From positions 208,423 to 272,422 of the forward strand of contig NW_019173967.1 of the NCBI RefSeq assembly GCF_001642475.1: a stretch of 64,000 bases of DNA, given 5' to 3'. Under the pieces are notes generated by a model, which did no database searches, was not told the origin of the DNA, and was given only the letters and a program-made list of their open reading frames with translations. How positions within the stretch are numbered: the first letter of the stretch is position 1; each line of letters starts with the position of its first letter. This stretch comes from Fonsecaea monophora. Taxonomy: Eukaryota > Ascomycota > Eurotiomycetes > Chaetothyriales > Herpotrichiellaceae. The translations under genes and the position numbers were made by a program. Below, piece by piece: positions 1 to 13,084 of the stretch.

Positions 1-2
1 TC

Positions 3-1280
3 GTGCCAACAGTCATCGTTGCCCAGACGAGGGTAAACAGCCACATCCTCTTGTCCTTCAAAGCTGTGACGATTTCACGGAAGCTGAAATTCAATTCTTC
101 CGCTCGCGGGGCATTGGCGGGCAAGCGGGCTTGGATGAAGGCCTTTTCCTTCTCGCTCAGCCATTTGGCCTGCTTCGGGACTGTACAACTGATCAGCCTG
201 CGATTTTCTCCTGAGAATCACTTTGTACTCACAGTCTGGCAAGACGAAAAATAGCAAGATACCAAACGCAATTGTAATGACCCCTTCGACGAGGAACAGC
301 CTAGCAGTAATCTCCATGAGTCGACCTTTCCCTTTCCATTGAGGAGGAAGCAGTTCTGAAGCTTACCATTGCCACCCAGAAAGGCCATGGCTCCCTGAGA
401 TGGTATCGAAGCCGAATGCCAACACGCCACTGAGGACATTGGAGAAGTTTCCCAGAGCATAAAAGTAGAGGAGACGGATCGACATCTCGTCGGGGCGGTA
501 CCAGTACACCATTTGCAGTAGCACGCCGGGAAACATGCCTGCTTCGCACATGCCGAGGAACCAACGGGCTGTATAGAGTCCAGCCTTGTTCTTGACTGCA
601 GCATGGCATGCGATTGCAAGACCCCAGGAGATCTGCGACATCATCAACATACTGCGAGAAACTCTGAGAGAGGACTATTCCTTACCAAGATGCGGGACTG
701 CCATCGAGAAGGAAGCATCTTCTTGATGAATAGGTTGCTCGGAGCCTCAAAGATGATGTAAGGTATCTATGTTGCAATGAGTACTTATGTAGACCAAGTG
801 TAAGGGGATGTAGCAGGCCAACCCACAAAGTAAATGGTCGAGACAAAGTTGTACTCATCCGCGGTCATATGCAGTTGGGTCATAATGTTGTCTGGGGTTC
901 CCTTATTCATGATTCGAGCGTTGGCCGCCTGTGAAATTTGGGTCAGTGCCTGATATTGACAGTCCAGTCAGTGGGCAGTGGAAGTAGCTGGTTCATACAT
1001 TCTGATAGTCCATGTTCTTGAGTAAGAACATGATACTGCACAATGGCATGAGATGCCAATCCACCCTCCGCATCAGCTTCTTCTCCTCGGCCGCAGTCAG
1101 TAGAGTGCGAGCCTTCATCCGCGCAGCATCGAAACCGACGATCTCATTCTCAAGGGAAGAGTCCTCTGCAATCTCTTCACCACGACGGGCGACATGAATC
1201 CCATTGTCCTCTTTGGTCTCTGAGACAACAGGAATGCTTGAGTTTCCCTTGTCATCCGAGACAAAAAGCTTGTCTGCCAT
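3..1280 (-). CDS. MFS anion:cation symporter, Dal5/allantoate-permease-like (3' end outside window)
   Basis: Plasma-membrane transporter of the fungal Dal5/Tna1-type MFS family, which imports anionic organic solutes such as allantoate, nicotinate or related acids; the substrate cannot be read from the sequence. Exons read on the minus strand: 1280-999, 928-827, 766-686, 632-367, 300-233 and 180 to the edge. The hydrophilic N terminus ends in RRVDWHLMPLCSIMFLLKNM, the usual start of TM1 in this family. It is followed by a loop typical of the family (NKGTPDN), the WGLAIACHA segment, the ARWFLGMCEAGMFPG stretch and the FPKQAKWLSEKEK loop. I chose the ATG at 1280; an in-frame codon 23 residues upstream (1349) exists but is less family-like. 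The protein is cut by the left window edge after about half of its 12 TM segments. Upstream lies 1.3 kb without another gene. Confidence 0.88.
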
Positions 1281-2595
1281 TGTATCCCAAGAACCTTGGA
1301 GAAGCTTAGATGCTGGTACGAATGCTTCAGTCCCAAGCCCAAGGTACATCTGGCCAGGCCACGCTCTTTGTACTCGAGCGAAACATCGGAACGCTCCCCA
1401 TTGCTTACCATTTCTCTGGGATCAAAAGGGACTTCTCCGACTAGATGCGGAGTTGTGTTGTGGTTCTAGACACCTCATTGGGTTGTTGTTGCATATCAAA
1501 AATGATGCCATCGGTATAGCAAGATGATGCCATCGACAACCGGCATAAACTCATATCCCACCAAGAAGGATCAATCTTTTCGAACAGCGCCGTTCATAAT
1601 AGCAATTATCCTCCCTTTTCTTCCCATTGACCATTATCTCGGATCGGAGTTAGGGTCGTCTAATGCGTGGCGCCATCAAGATTCCTGCAAAAGAGGGGAG
1701 TGAAATCAAAGGAACCGAGACCATTTGGCCACTTCCCCTGATGTCTAGACTCAGCCATCAAACTGTGAGATTTCGTAGGTATAATAGTCCAGCACACAAG
1801 AGAGATACCTCGATGCCTGGCCGTCTCTTGCTGCCCAGCCATGGGTCATTCTGGCCTCGAGGAGTGTCCTTACTCCCGGTCGCTGACGGGACAAGTGGAT
1901 GATCTTGATGGCTTAGCGTTGGCTAGTGAAGACGAGGATCTTGCCGTCGAGCGTGTAGTCCATGAGTTAGAAAAGTTAATGGCAAAAGTCCCCTTGGTTG
2001 ATGCATGCCGATGGACCGAGACGTCGTGCTCCATGCTCTCTTGGGCCGGTGTGAGGAGGATGAATTCCACACTTTGTCCAACGGCCACTTGGCGGTGCCG
2101 AGGAAGTGGAAGCCTGAATTTTCGCCTGCGTCCATCACGACACAGCAGAGTATTTCAATAGGATGTGGTTGGTGACTGAAATGCGAGTGAAGGCCCGCTC
2201 AAGATAGGGGACTTGATTTCTCTCTCTCCAGTCGTCAAATTATGTTGTGTGATACACAATTCTAGTGCTGAATCGCTTCAGACTTCGTTCCACCGCGTCG
2301 TTTTCTACTTATCCATGACTTCAACCAACCCTCTTCCCTCCAACACCACGCTAGAGTCAAACTATCCTGCTCGTTGACCAGCAATCCAATATCTCGAGTG
2401 ACTTCTCAAATACAAAAAGGCTCAGACAACTCAATAAACAAGAGGCACGCTTGCTAGCTTGACGCTGCCAATCGCTAAACTGCTGGAAATCAATATAGTG
2501 GCAATAAACCCTGCATAAGCTGAGTGGCGGCTCCTCCGGATCAAATCCCCCCTCCAGCCATTATTCTCTTGATATCCAATATTTATGTCCATGGA
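1281..2595. other. Intergenic region between MFS permease start and LTE1 3' end
   Basis: About 1.3 kb with no ORF showing family-like sequence. It contains the promoter and 5' leader of the minus-strand permease and the 3' flank of the RasGEF gene. Small open frames at 1841-2161 (+) and 1870-2138 (-) overlap each other and have no recognisable protein features. Confidence 0.6.
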
Positions 2596-5500
2596 TTAGT
2601 TTTCCAATGTCTTGCTTGCGCTGCGTATCCGCTCATCGCCGAGAGCGGCCAGCCAGAGACACCGCTCAACGATTCCCTGGACTGGTTCAAAGTTGTACCT
2701 GGAACTGGCATCAATTAGCCGTAGAAGACCTTTGACAATGATAGCCGTGCTCCTATAACGTTCAAAGTTGACAAGCGACTCGTTCCCGCGAGTACTTGCA
2801 ACATGAGAGGGCTTTTGTGCATTATATGTCAAGTCACGAATATACAATCCTGGGTACACGTTAGCATCTGCGTCATGGGTCGTGATGAAGAAATGACCAA
2901 CCTAGAAATGGGATGCAGCCGCCGCTGAGATCGGATGATTCCATTTCCACCCTCAGATCGTGGAAATTACGCAACGGTTGCGCGAGTGCTTCCATATGTT
3001 TCAACAACGACTTGTCCGAGCTTGACACCAACTCCCAAGTCCTTGCGAGTCGCGTACAGTCGGTCGAGGTCAGCGCAAGCGTGAGTTGCAGCATTGTGGC
3101 GTAGTTGTGTAGTCGGCGAGCATGTGCTGCGACATGGATGTATTTGGTGATGACTCGTGCTCTTTCATGAATGTCCTGTGTCAGAACAATTTCGGACAAG
3201 GTCCATTTGACAACTAGGTTAAACCGCGTGCTGACTAGGTCAATGCCTCGCACGTTTCCGTTGCACACACACTCGACCCAATCTAGAACGTCATCTGTCT
3301 TGCTGCTCCACCGCATCTCGACCAGGTCGGACCATTCGACTTCGGACAGTGCAGACTTTTCTATCAGTGTCATTTGTTGCGCAAGAACTTGCGAGTCGCA
3401 AGCGAGGATGAAAGGCATATGCGCCGGACCTGCCGGGAGACGTGCCAATGGCTCTGTGAATGATAGGTTTCTTTGCTCGGTGGTCGGCTGATCTTTATTC
3501 TGGCGCTGAGTCGTTTGCGCTGTCTTGCTCTGTGGCATGGGATCCGAGGCTCGTTCTAGTGGAGTTGGGATGCGCAAGTTCACCACCGAGGCATAGGTCA
3601 ACGGGTGTGCTGGTATCTCCAGCCCAGATATAGCTGTTCCAGGGGCGGCAAGCATGGGCGAGATAGAACGACCTGCGACTTCGGAATAATTGATGATGTC
3701 CACAGATATCTCTGAAGACAGGTCTGAGAGGTTCTCGTCTTCATCTAGAAGGAAAGATCGTGCACTGTCGTTGGCAGTCTCTGGTCGTGGAATACTTGTC
3801 CTGTGCTTGAGTCCGCTCGGTGGAGGCCCCTTGGGTAGATGGAATAGTTGAGGAGGATCTTGTGGAAAATACCCCGGTGCAACCATAGGCAAATCTGTGT
3901 TTGGTTTCATGGGCAGAGCCTCAGCGGTGCTCTCATGACCTGCTTCCCGTTTCAATAATGGCAGAGATCCATAAGACTCGTCAGAATCGGCCACGCTTTC
4001 CGTTGGAAGGCCGAAGATGGAAGATCGGCGAGAGGATGTCGGCTTCAGTTCCACCACCAGAGGCTCTGGAGTAAGGGGTTCGTCCCCAGACTGCTCCGAG
4101 GCGACTTCATCCACTGTCGTGCGAATGGCGCTGGTGAGAGCAGGAGCTGGCACAGGATGATCGGTGGTCGGTACGGAACTGCTAGCTCCTGGCTGGACAA
4201 TCCGACTCAGCTCTGGTAGGGATCGTCTCCTTGCAGCAGTGTCCAGCGGATTCTGTTCCATTGGTGGTGATCTCTTCTCGTACCGGCCCTCAAGCTTCAT
4301 CAGGGTTGCTTCGAGTCCGCCATCCTCGTCATCGGGAATGGCAGAAAAGCCAGCGATAGCGGCCTCAAAGGAAGGCCGAAGGTGCTGGGACGAGTGAGTA
4401 TTGATCAGAGATATGGGTTTTTTGGGCGGCGGGACTTCTACCGAAGCGATACGCTGAACAGTATCCGTTTTCATGATAAGTAATGATCCATGAGTTGATT
4501 CAGAGATGACGCTCGCAGTATCCAGTGAAGCATGGTGAAATGTATGATCCAATTCCTGCACGTTTTCCACTCGACGCAGGTCTCCTCCTGGCCTCCGTCT
4601 GAGGGTTTGCGGCGGGAGTCGTGTCTCGGGATTCGAGTTTGGCGCATCAATGTTTCCGTTCTGCATGGATTCTGGGACAGAGGCTTCTTCAGATTCAATG
4701 ACAAGATCTGCATCCGCGAAAGTATCGACTGGCTTGATCTCCTCCCGAACAGTTCTGGAGCTGGCCGTCGTAGGAGAATTTGCTCTATCAACCGCAACCG
4801 GGGACTCAGCCTGGACATCGAACACAGCATCGGATTCGATGAGCTCTCTTGTGACCAGTTCTGAACTGCTCCTGTGTTCTTGTGCTGGTGGCAGACCTAT
4901 ATCATGTGGAAGGACGTTTGAACTCCTTTGTGTTGCAACGCCATCAAGACTGGCTCTTCGATCATCCAGTAGTGTAGCACCAGGCACACTGAGTAGAGGT
5001 AAAGGAGCAGTCTCCCCGTAATCAAAGTCGATGTCTGGGACTGGAAGCGCGCCAGACATCGAAGGGAACTCTGGACGCGTATCGTCAACTATTAAAATTG
5101 AGCCACTTTGACGAGTGGCATGACTTGGCATTCGCTGTGGCTCCTGTTCATCCTCAGCTGAAGCGGCTGGCTGAAGAGGACGGTTAATGGCAAAGAATGG
5201 GGCGTAACTGATTCGATGTTTCGAAGGAAATTTTGTCTCGTAGTTCTGACATGCCGCGGCCGAGAGAAGATCGATACGCATTTCGCCCTTTCTAGGAACA
5301 ACCGTTCCAAGCTTGTTTCGTAGCTCGTCATGAGATTTAGAAACATTGAGAGGCAAATGTGCGGTTTGACCACGTACCGGACCATCTTGGGCAGACTGAG
5401 CAACTGTGATCAGGGTCATATCGATATGACCATGTTTACTCCCGAGAACCTTTCGTAACGAACCAAAGATATTCCTTGCCACAGGTTGAGCCGCAGAGTG

Positions 5501-7710
5501 TGTACCATGCTCCTTTCTAGGTCCTCTGGGGCCCCCATTTCTTGCCTGTCGAGAGATTGCGTGGACTGTGAAGACACAATCTGAACGAAAGGAGTGCTTG
5601 GGCTGTAAAGAAGTCCTCGAATAATGCTTCCATCTTCCACGACCTGCACAGGAGGTTCAGCTTGCATTTTGCGAGGGGTTGGCTCTCTGTTGCTATCAAT
5701 TGAGCTTGCTCCTCTCTTGTGGCCAATGACCTTTTGAGCCGGTAGGGGTTGGGTGACTACGTGCAAGTTCGCGGGTGCGTTCTTTCGTCTTAATTGAACA
5801 GAGACCGGATGAGGAGCTTTCGAATGACTTTCACTGCCACTACCGCTAGGGCGTAGAAGGTGCTTGGGGACGAAACAAGAGGTTGCTTGCACGCTGCCAT
5901 CGCTCAGTAGACCAGAATTTCCCGATGTTTGGCGATCATGGCTTGGCCTAACGGCAGTATCTGCTTCGAACCAACTTTGTTGCGCCTTTCGTGAGACTGC
6001 GGTCTGGGGGGTTGCATGCTGTGCCTGAGCAGGATGAGCGACGGTCCCTTGCCGTGGGGTACGGTCAGTCTCATCCACTCCCCCGGGTTGAATGTCTTCT
6101 TCCTGTTCACCGTCCAGATCGAAATTCTCGGCACCCCAGCATAACGAGCATCGCCCATTCCAGCAACGCTTCAAGTCGCGCAGGAGTTTGAGGTCGCTGA
6201 ACCCATTCGCTGGATTTGCCCTGACGTCGTTGTACAGTCTGTTGACCTCGTTACAAAAACGTACCCGAAGGCGGTGATCAACAAAAAAGTCATCCATAAA
6301 ATAATTCAGGATCCAATGACGAAGGGCGGCAAACGTGCGTACGCGGATGATCCTGCCGTCGTCTTCTAAGCGACCTATGGCCCACCTTAACCTCGCAAGG
6401 AGAAGATCAAGCACTTGATAAGTCGACATATAAGACCGAAATGTCAGGAAAAAATCAGAGACCAGCTCATAGTCCATGAAAGAGTCCGACGATATTTGGG
6501 CGATAATCCGAGCAGGTGTGGCCGCAGTGATTTCCCTCACGTTCTGGCAATAACGGACAACCGAGGGATCATCATACATTTCGGTCAATCGGTCAAAAAC
6601 TTGTGGTTGGATGATGCTGGACACACTGGACGTCGAGGTAGATGATACCTTGGCAAGTAATGGCATGGGAGGTGTAGCGGGCGCCGGCTCCTCTCCGCCG
6701 CTCATCTCTGTTGCTTCCAGTTTTGCGAAGGCTTTGATGCTAGCAGGCGGCGGCGCTGCAAAGAATCCCTCTGCCTGCATAATAGCTTGAGTAGGCGTGA
6801 CGTCCGAGGGAGTGATAGATCCCCTGGTGAATGAGGACCCCCTCAGCATTGGAGTTCCATTGGAACTGAGGCGGAATGTACCGATACGATAATGTGGAAT
6901 AGGAACTTCTAGGGTGGGATGAAATTCTAAAGCCATTTCTTCAGTGGATTCTTGTGATGTCTTTGGTCTTGCGGTCTCGGGGCGATTGATAACGATCCTC
7001 AGTGTCCGCGACTGTGGAGCCAGCAATGATTGGCGATGTTCTTCAATAGTAGAGAAGGACTGTGACCGACCGTGACTCGAGAAGACCCTGGGCCTCGGTG
7101 AACGTCTAACAGACCGTTTTGAAGAGGTTGTCTGCTGCGAATGAGAAGAGGTTACTGATCGGGTGGTTGAGACCTTTTCATTCACCAGGGGTCTTCCTTC
7201 GCCATTGCTCAGAATAGCTGGTGCTGTTGAAGGTGAATGCACTGGTGAGGCAACAGAGTGTGGAGATGCATTGCTTGTTTGATGCGTTGACGGCGTCAGG
7301 TAGAGGATCCCACCAGTTCCTACATTGCCAACAGTGAAGTTGCGACCATGGACATTGTCTGGGACCGTCTCCAGCGACTGCTTGGGCTTTTTAGATGATT
7401 TCGTTGAGCGCTGTCTCAAGACCTCTGTACTATCCTTGACGCGCCTGAGCGATACCGGTGCCTTCCTGTCTGAAATACTGGGAGCAGAATTGTTTCTATT
7501 GTGGGTGCGGGAGACGTCGGTGTCGGGCGTTTTGGTACTTTTTCTCGGACTCGACCCATACTGCGAAGCAGAAGGGACGGTGGTAGTCCTGGTAGTGCCA
7601 GTAATGTGACTAGCAACCGCTGGGTCGAGGGAGATCAAGGAAACGCGGCTGCTGAGGGAGGATTCGGAGGCAACCATGGCGGCGGCCATTGCATCAGCGA
7701 GGAAGGCCAA
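2596..7710 (-). CDS. LTE1: Guanine nucleotide exchange factor LTE1-like (RasGEF_N + RasGEF)
   Basis: GEF of the LTE1/CDC25 family, linked in yeast to mitotic exit and polarity. Proposed exons: 7710-5440, 5395-2902, 2849-2596, about 1,672 aa. The N-terminal 350 residues are Ser/Thr/Pro-rich and disordered. A RasGEF_N module follows at roughly 375-500 (MYDDPSVVRYCQN to EVNRLYNDVRANP), then an Arg/Trp/Cys-rich stretch (LKRCWNGRCSLCWG) and a long acidic linker. The C-terminal 260 residues are the catalytic RasGEF domain, with GGCIPFLG joined across the last intron to LYIRDLTY, then a VNFERYRSTA motif. The last intron (2850-2901) is well supported by this domain match. The first junction is uncertain: either a 44-nt intron at 5396-5439 or a one-base frameshift near 5482. 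The start is the first ATG; MAAAMVASES a few codons later is an alternative. Confidence 0.85.
5396..5439 (-). other. Putative 44-nt intron (or frameshift zone) in LTE1
   Basis: The two long LTE1 frames overlap at 5416-5482 in different frames. A GTAAAC donor at 5439 and a CAG acceptor at 5396, with CTGAT as possible branch point, join them in phase. However, 44 nt is short, and the part of the downstream frame that would be removed reads like protein (RNIFGSLRKVLGSK), so a base missing from the sequence near 5482 is an equal explanation. Confidence 0.45.
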
Positions 7711-10533
7711 ATGGAATATCGAGGTTCATGGTCATGCGCAAGCCACCCCAAGCACAAGTTTGTGAGTGCCAGCAACCAGCAACGAATTCATGGCATCGAC
7801 AGCGACTGCCGGAAGGACAATTTTGCTAAGTATTGTGTGATGGTATTTTCACGCACAGTTGGTCCGCTCGGCAAATCAGTGGCCTCGAGGTTGGGAATTA
7901 GGACTCATTTGCGACGCGACACAGGCTCGATTGTATAGGAAGTGGATATGGTTCCGCCGCACCTTTGGCCGAAATTCAGAAGGTACTGGGGCATAAGACG
8001 CAAGAGAAGGGACGGAACGACGATTCGCGAGAAGGGAATGACAATTTGCAAAGGTCAGTCAAGAGAGTGGGAAGGGAAGTCGAGGGAGCGGACGTTGGTA
8101 GTGGTACTGGCTGAGTAGTGTTTAGTGGAGGAGGGCGCAGGTGTGGAAAGAGAGGCATGAAAAACAGCGAAAGAGGGAAAAGCACAGGAAGGCGGCGGCT
8201 TTGGTTGGTCGCCGGTGGTCACCTGCGGGTGCCTTCCAGGCCACAAAGTCACAGTTGTCCAGCCCGTTCTGAAGCCCGGGGGGGAGTTGAAGGCGCTGAA
8301 GGTTCAGCTGCCACGCGAGAACGGAGGAGCCAGCTAGTTGAGGTCTGTGCGGTTGCTAGCTAATCAGGCTCATTACGGGTGAAGGCGGGCCAATCTCAGC
8401 TGCATCCGAAGGGCCTTGATAGGCGCGGATACGTCAAGGGCCATCCCCTCGGTCGGGACCTGCAGCTAAAAGGCGCAGAATGAACTCTGTAAAGGACTCG
8501 AGGGCTCTCGCTTACCGAGTCTCAGAAGAAATTACCATGGTGCTATGGTGGCCATGGCGGACAGGTGAGAAAAAGGATGACGACCATGCTAGAGGGCGGG
8601 TGGAGTGCCCATCACCCTCAAACGAAATATGATCAGCGAAATGAACTTGTCGATCAACACACTTTTCTCAACCCCAACCTCGCTCGTTACCAGGCACCCA
8701 GTGTAGGTACTTTCTGGTGCTATATCTTGTGTACTGTAGACTTCAGTAGTCACCAAACATCCCAAAACAAGTATCCTAGAGGCGATGCTGTGGCTCATCA
8801 ATATGTACGAGAACTGAGCACATGGTTACCAAGTGTCTCGTACATAGCCTCGCTAGGCGGCCTCAGCGTCTTCCCACCTCGTACTGCGGGAAAATACAGT
8901 GGTACCTAGCTCGCTAGATATCATACTACTCGGCACAAGGTATTCGGAACTCTTGCTCTTACTGCCTAGGTAGGTACTAGGTGACTATCTAGCGTTTCTC
9001 GCACGGGACAAGTCACTACTGTGTCACAGCCTGCACTGCTTCATTATTTACCATCAACTCTTTTCCTCCCCACGCCGTCGCCTACGCTCGACCACCCGTT
9101 TTCCATCATTATCTGGTTTGTTATTCAGTACACCAATCAAAGGACTCCGAATGAAAGACTCAGTCTACCGTTGACACCCACCGCTGACCTGGTCTTCCGA
9201 ACGCCGTGGTTTCACCTATTACCAAGCTCTTCCATTGGCCCGACCTCCAGAATAATACCTATTCTGTCCGTGCAGAATGATGGCGATCTCGTTTACACAT
9301 GAAAGAATATGTAAAGATGACACTTCATCTCCAAAAGGACAAACGGTATGATTAGGATATCTTACACGCTTGGATTTTCAGTTGGAACACACCCACCTGG
9401 CTTCACGACAAAGATGAAATGGTTGTATAACATGTCCTCGGTACGAGGTACAGTGCCTTTTTGCCCGTGAGGAGCGGCTCGCGTGCTTGGGAAGGCATTA
9501 GACTTCCATCCAGGGCAGCTGAAGAGGTTTGACTATAAGCTTTTGTTGCCAAGTTGATTGTGGTGAAGGAGAATTGTGCGATGCTAGAAAACAAGTACCT
9601 AGCATTGGCAGCAATCCTGAAGCCCTTTGATAGCCCTTTCATCACCATCACACTCCTCCATTATCATTACCTAGTTTCCTTCTGGCATAATGGCGCACAT
9701 CGTCCTTCCAATTGCCTTCACGATACTTAGTTGTATCCATCCAGGCGTATGCTCGAACCAGCCTTGAACTGCATGCAAGGCTCGAGGGAATTTTTCTGTT
9801 GTCCCGGAACAGAGTTTTTCCAGTTCCCGACATTGCTCCGAACTCTCGGAAAAACTTTGGCTTGGCTGACGCAGCCACGCGTCGCCGCCACCACGCAGCC
9901 GGCACTATCGAAGAAGTTTTCTCCTTCAACAACCTCTATTCTCGCATTGCATACCACCACAACCGATATATGGAGAGCCCGTGTCTGCTGCAAAACACCG
10001 TGTGTATTTTTGCCCCCTTTCTAAATTAGCCTCGCCCAGCTCCTATCGTCTCCTCGGTATGTCCACACGGAGTGCCGTAATCTCGTTGTAACCTCACGCC
10101 CTTCAGTAAACGATCACCAGCTCCACTCTACCGATCATCCTCCTGTAAAATCCGAGCACTCAGTGGTCAATGGAGGACACAATTGATCGTATACAGTGTG
10201 TCATTGGTACCGTCAACCATTTTGCCAGTGGAAAGTGGGACCGTGACATCTGGATTTGCATCTCAGCCAAGTGATAAGGTAGCCTTGCCCCAATGCTTTC
10301 AATATGCGACATTTTGTCATCCACAAAATTTTCACTTTTCTCCGCTTCGGTTATGTTCTGTAAATGTTTTCCATTCGTTGCTTGCTATCAAATGCCATCG
10401 CATATTGCCGACGATCGACGCGTGCTGCCGACCCGTTGGTCTATATCTTAATATGAATCCCCCCTCAGCTCTATCAACTCTTCCCCGTCAGGAGATTACC
10501 CCCTTGTCATCACTCCCACAATAACAAGCTGCA
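7711..10533. promoter_or_regulatory. Long divergent intergenic region, LTE1 / amino-acid permease
   Basis: About 2.8 kb between two divergent starts. No ORF has credible protein features. It holds several CTAGGTA-type repeats around 8,950-8,990, common in fungal non-coding DNA, and pyrimidine-rich leader sequence before the permease ATG. Such length suggests long 5' leaders or extended control regions for one or both genes. Confidence 0.5.
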
Positions 10534-12457
10534 ATGGAGAAGGACGTTGAAGCAATGTCGGCAAGCCCCAGTGGCAGCTCCGACTTCTCCCAAGGAAAGG
10601 TCGAATTTCCTCGAGCTTCAACCGCGTTCGGTCGGTTCGTGGATGGGTTTAAACGCAATCCCCATGCCCGGGTCACGACACAAGCCATTGATGCGAATGG
10701 CAGGGTGCTCGCAGACCAGCCTCCCGCCGAGCCTGCTTTGGCAATGAAGTTGAAGGGACGCCATCTCCAGATGATCGCGATTGGGGGCTCGATCGGGACT
10801 GGCCTTTTTGTAGGCTCTGGTTCCGCACTGGCCAACGGAGGTCCTGCATCATTGATCATTGCGTATGGTCTGATAGGAATCACGTTGTACTGCACGACCC
10901 ATGCTCTGGGTGAACTTGCAGTGCAGTATCCGGTTGCTGGAGCATTCTCTGTTTACGCCAGCCGATTCGTGGACGAGGCCTGGGGCTTTGCAATGGGCTG
11001 GAAGTGAGTATCGCAGTGCTGACACTTGTCCTGCTGAATCTGACTCTTTCTCCAGCTATGCGCTCCAGTGGCTTGTGACACTTCCGCTTGAAATTGTCGC
11101 CGCGTCTCTGACACTTGAATTTTGGCCTGGCACTCGGGACGTCAATGGGGCGGCTTGGGTGACCATATTCTTGGTAGCCATTATTCTCATCAACTTCTTC
11201 GGTGTTAGAGGCTATGGCGAAGCTGAATTCATTTTCTCGATCATCAAAGTCATCGCCGTCATCGGCTTTGTCATACTCGGTATCATTATCAATACTGGTG
11301 GTGTCCCGGGCGATTCTCGAGGCTATATCGGCACCCACTACTGGTATGATCCAGGCGCTTTTGTAAGCCGAGCACCGTTTTCCATACCTTGCCTGGATAC
11401 TGATTTATCCTTAGAACCACGGATTCAAGGGCTTGTGCTCTGTGTTTGTCACTGCCGCATTCTCTTTCAGCGGAACCGAGTTGGTAGGCCTAGCTGCTGC
11501 AGAGACCGAGAACCCTCGCATCGCATTACCCACGGCCGTGAAGCAAGTCTTCTGGCGAATCGCCCTGTTTTACATGGTGTCTCTTACCATTGTGGGCGTC
11601 CTCGTCCCCTACAATGACCCACAACTTCTGAACGGCAGCTCCTCATCCGACGCCAACGCCTCTCCGTTTGTCATTGCCGTCCGCAACGCCGGGATCGATG
11701 CGGTGCCTTCCATTATGAATGTGGTCATCCTCATTGCAGTCCTGTCTGTGGGAAACTCCTCCGTTTACGGCTCCAGCCGTACTCTAGCCGCACTCGCAGA
11801 TATGGGACAGGCCCCCAAGATCCTGGGCTATGTTGACCGTGAAGGCCGTCCGTTGGTTGCTATTATTGTCTCCTCCCTCATCGGGTTCCTGTGCTACATT
11901 GTCGCGGCTGGTCCGGACACCACAACCCAGGCTTTCAATTGGATGATCGCTATCAGCGGCCTGGCTTCAATCTTCACCTGGTAAGCAGTGCTGAACTCCC
12001 GAAAACCCCGCGCTCTGACTGACCTGTCTATCTAAGGGGCACCATCTGCCTATGCCACATCCGCTTCCGCAGTGCTTGGCGTCTTGCTGGCCGTAGTTTG
12101 GACGAACTCGCCTTCAAATCCCAGGCTACTGTGTATGGCTCATGGATAGGACTGGTCATGAACATCCTGATTCTCGTGGCGCAGTTCTGGACAGGCTTTG
12201 CACCCGTTGGCTATGCTGACATGTCTGCCTCCGAGTTGGTGGAGTATTTCTTTGAAGTCTACCTCGCAGCACCTATCGTCCTCGCGATGTTTATTGGCTA
12301 TAAGTTGATAAAGAGGACCAAGATCCGAAAGATCGGCGAGATTGACATTACAAGCGGGAGGAGAGAAGTCCACAACCTCAAGGAGATACTGGAAGAGGAG
12401 CGCAGAATTCAAACCACGTGGCCATGGTGGAAGAAGATCTGGAAGACTGTCTGCTAG
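10534..12457 (+). CDS. Amino-acid permease, fungal YAT/AAT family
   Basis: Proton-coupled amino-acid uptake across the plasma membrane, of the Gap1-like yeast amino-acid transporter family. Four exons (10534-11003, 11056-11362, 11415-11980, 12037-12457) encode 587 aa, a normal length. The N-terminal cytosolic tail is followed by the family hallmark in TM1 (GGSIGTGLFVGSG, about residues 84-96), then GELAVQYPVAGAF and the NFFGVRGYGEAEF helix. After the second intron come FSGTELVGLAAAETENPR, an SVYGSSRTLAALADMG loop and a C-terminal tail (WPWWKKIWKTVC) resembling the conserved aromatic end of these permeases. All three introns have GT/AG ends and restore conserved sequence. Substrate range (general versus specific) cannot be decided. 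Confidence 0.93.
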
Positions 12458-12765
12458 ACAGGTCGAGCCTGACACGACTTGTATATATACACGCAAAATT
12501 AATGTGAATGACTTACTTTGGACGAACTGTTCCTTTTACTTTCATAGTGGGAAACTATTATTCCCTAGCCTATACGTCGTATAGCTCGCTGATAAAGGCC
12601 CCTACTGAGTGCCAACCCCCGCCCTAAAATCATGTCCTGATGAACTGGGGCGAGGCTCTTAGCCAGAAGCATCAACTCGTACAGCGGTTGGGCATAGTAG
12701 AGGGTAACAGCTATCGCACAGTAATAACAAAATAGCATAGAGAGTCCTGATCAGATAGATTCCAT

Positions 12766-12804
12766 AACTTAATTGATCACTATCCTTAACTCATTGATTA
12801 AGTT
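12766..12804. repeat. Inverted repeat AACTTAAT/ATTAAGTT with 23-nt spacer
   Basis: Arms at 12766-12773 and 12797-12804 are perfect reverse complements in an AT-rich patch. A second short hairpin (GATCCT, 5-nt loop, AGGATC) follows at 12829-12845. These may help 3'-end formation of the permease mRNA, which is inference only. Confidence 0.6.
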
Positions 12805-12909
12805 GTTCGTTAGTTATTCAGATTGATAGATCCTGTTGAAGGATCAAGGAAAAAGGAATCTCAGACCTAGGGTTAGAGATCCAGCTAATCAGTGGCTAGG
12901 AGTTGTCAT

Positions 12910-12926
12910 CCTGTACATTGTACAGG
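12910..12926. repeat. Perfect 8-bp inverted repeat, 1-nt centre
   Basis: CCTGTACA, one T, then TGTACAGG. It lies about 450 bp past the permease stop. It could be a protein-binding palindrome or chance; there is no direct evidence of function. Confidence 0.7.
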
Positions 12927-13064
12927 CAAATCCCACTAATCACGTTTCAGCCTGTAGACTCCCCCATTACACTACATACAGCTTTTTCCCTGTAGCCTCC
13001 TAAATTATCACGGCCTGCCATTAGGTAATCCTGAGAAATGCCAAGAACGCCCGCCCTATCCCTA

Positions 13065-13084
13065 GGCTGGCTGGCTGGCTGGCT
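13065..13084. repeat. Tetranucleotide microsatellite (GGCT)5
   Basis: Five perfect tandem GGCT units in the convergent intergenic region, potentially polymorphic. Confidence 0.9.
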
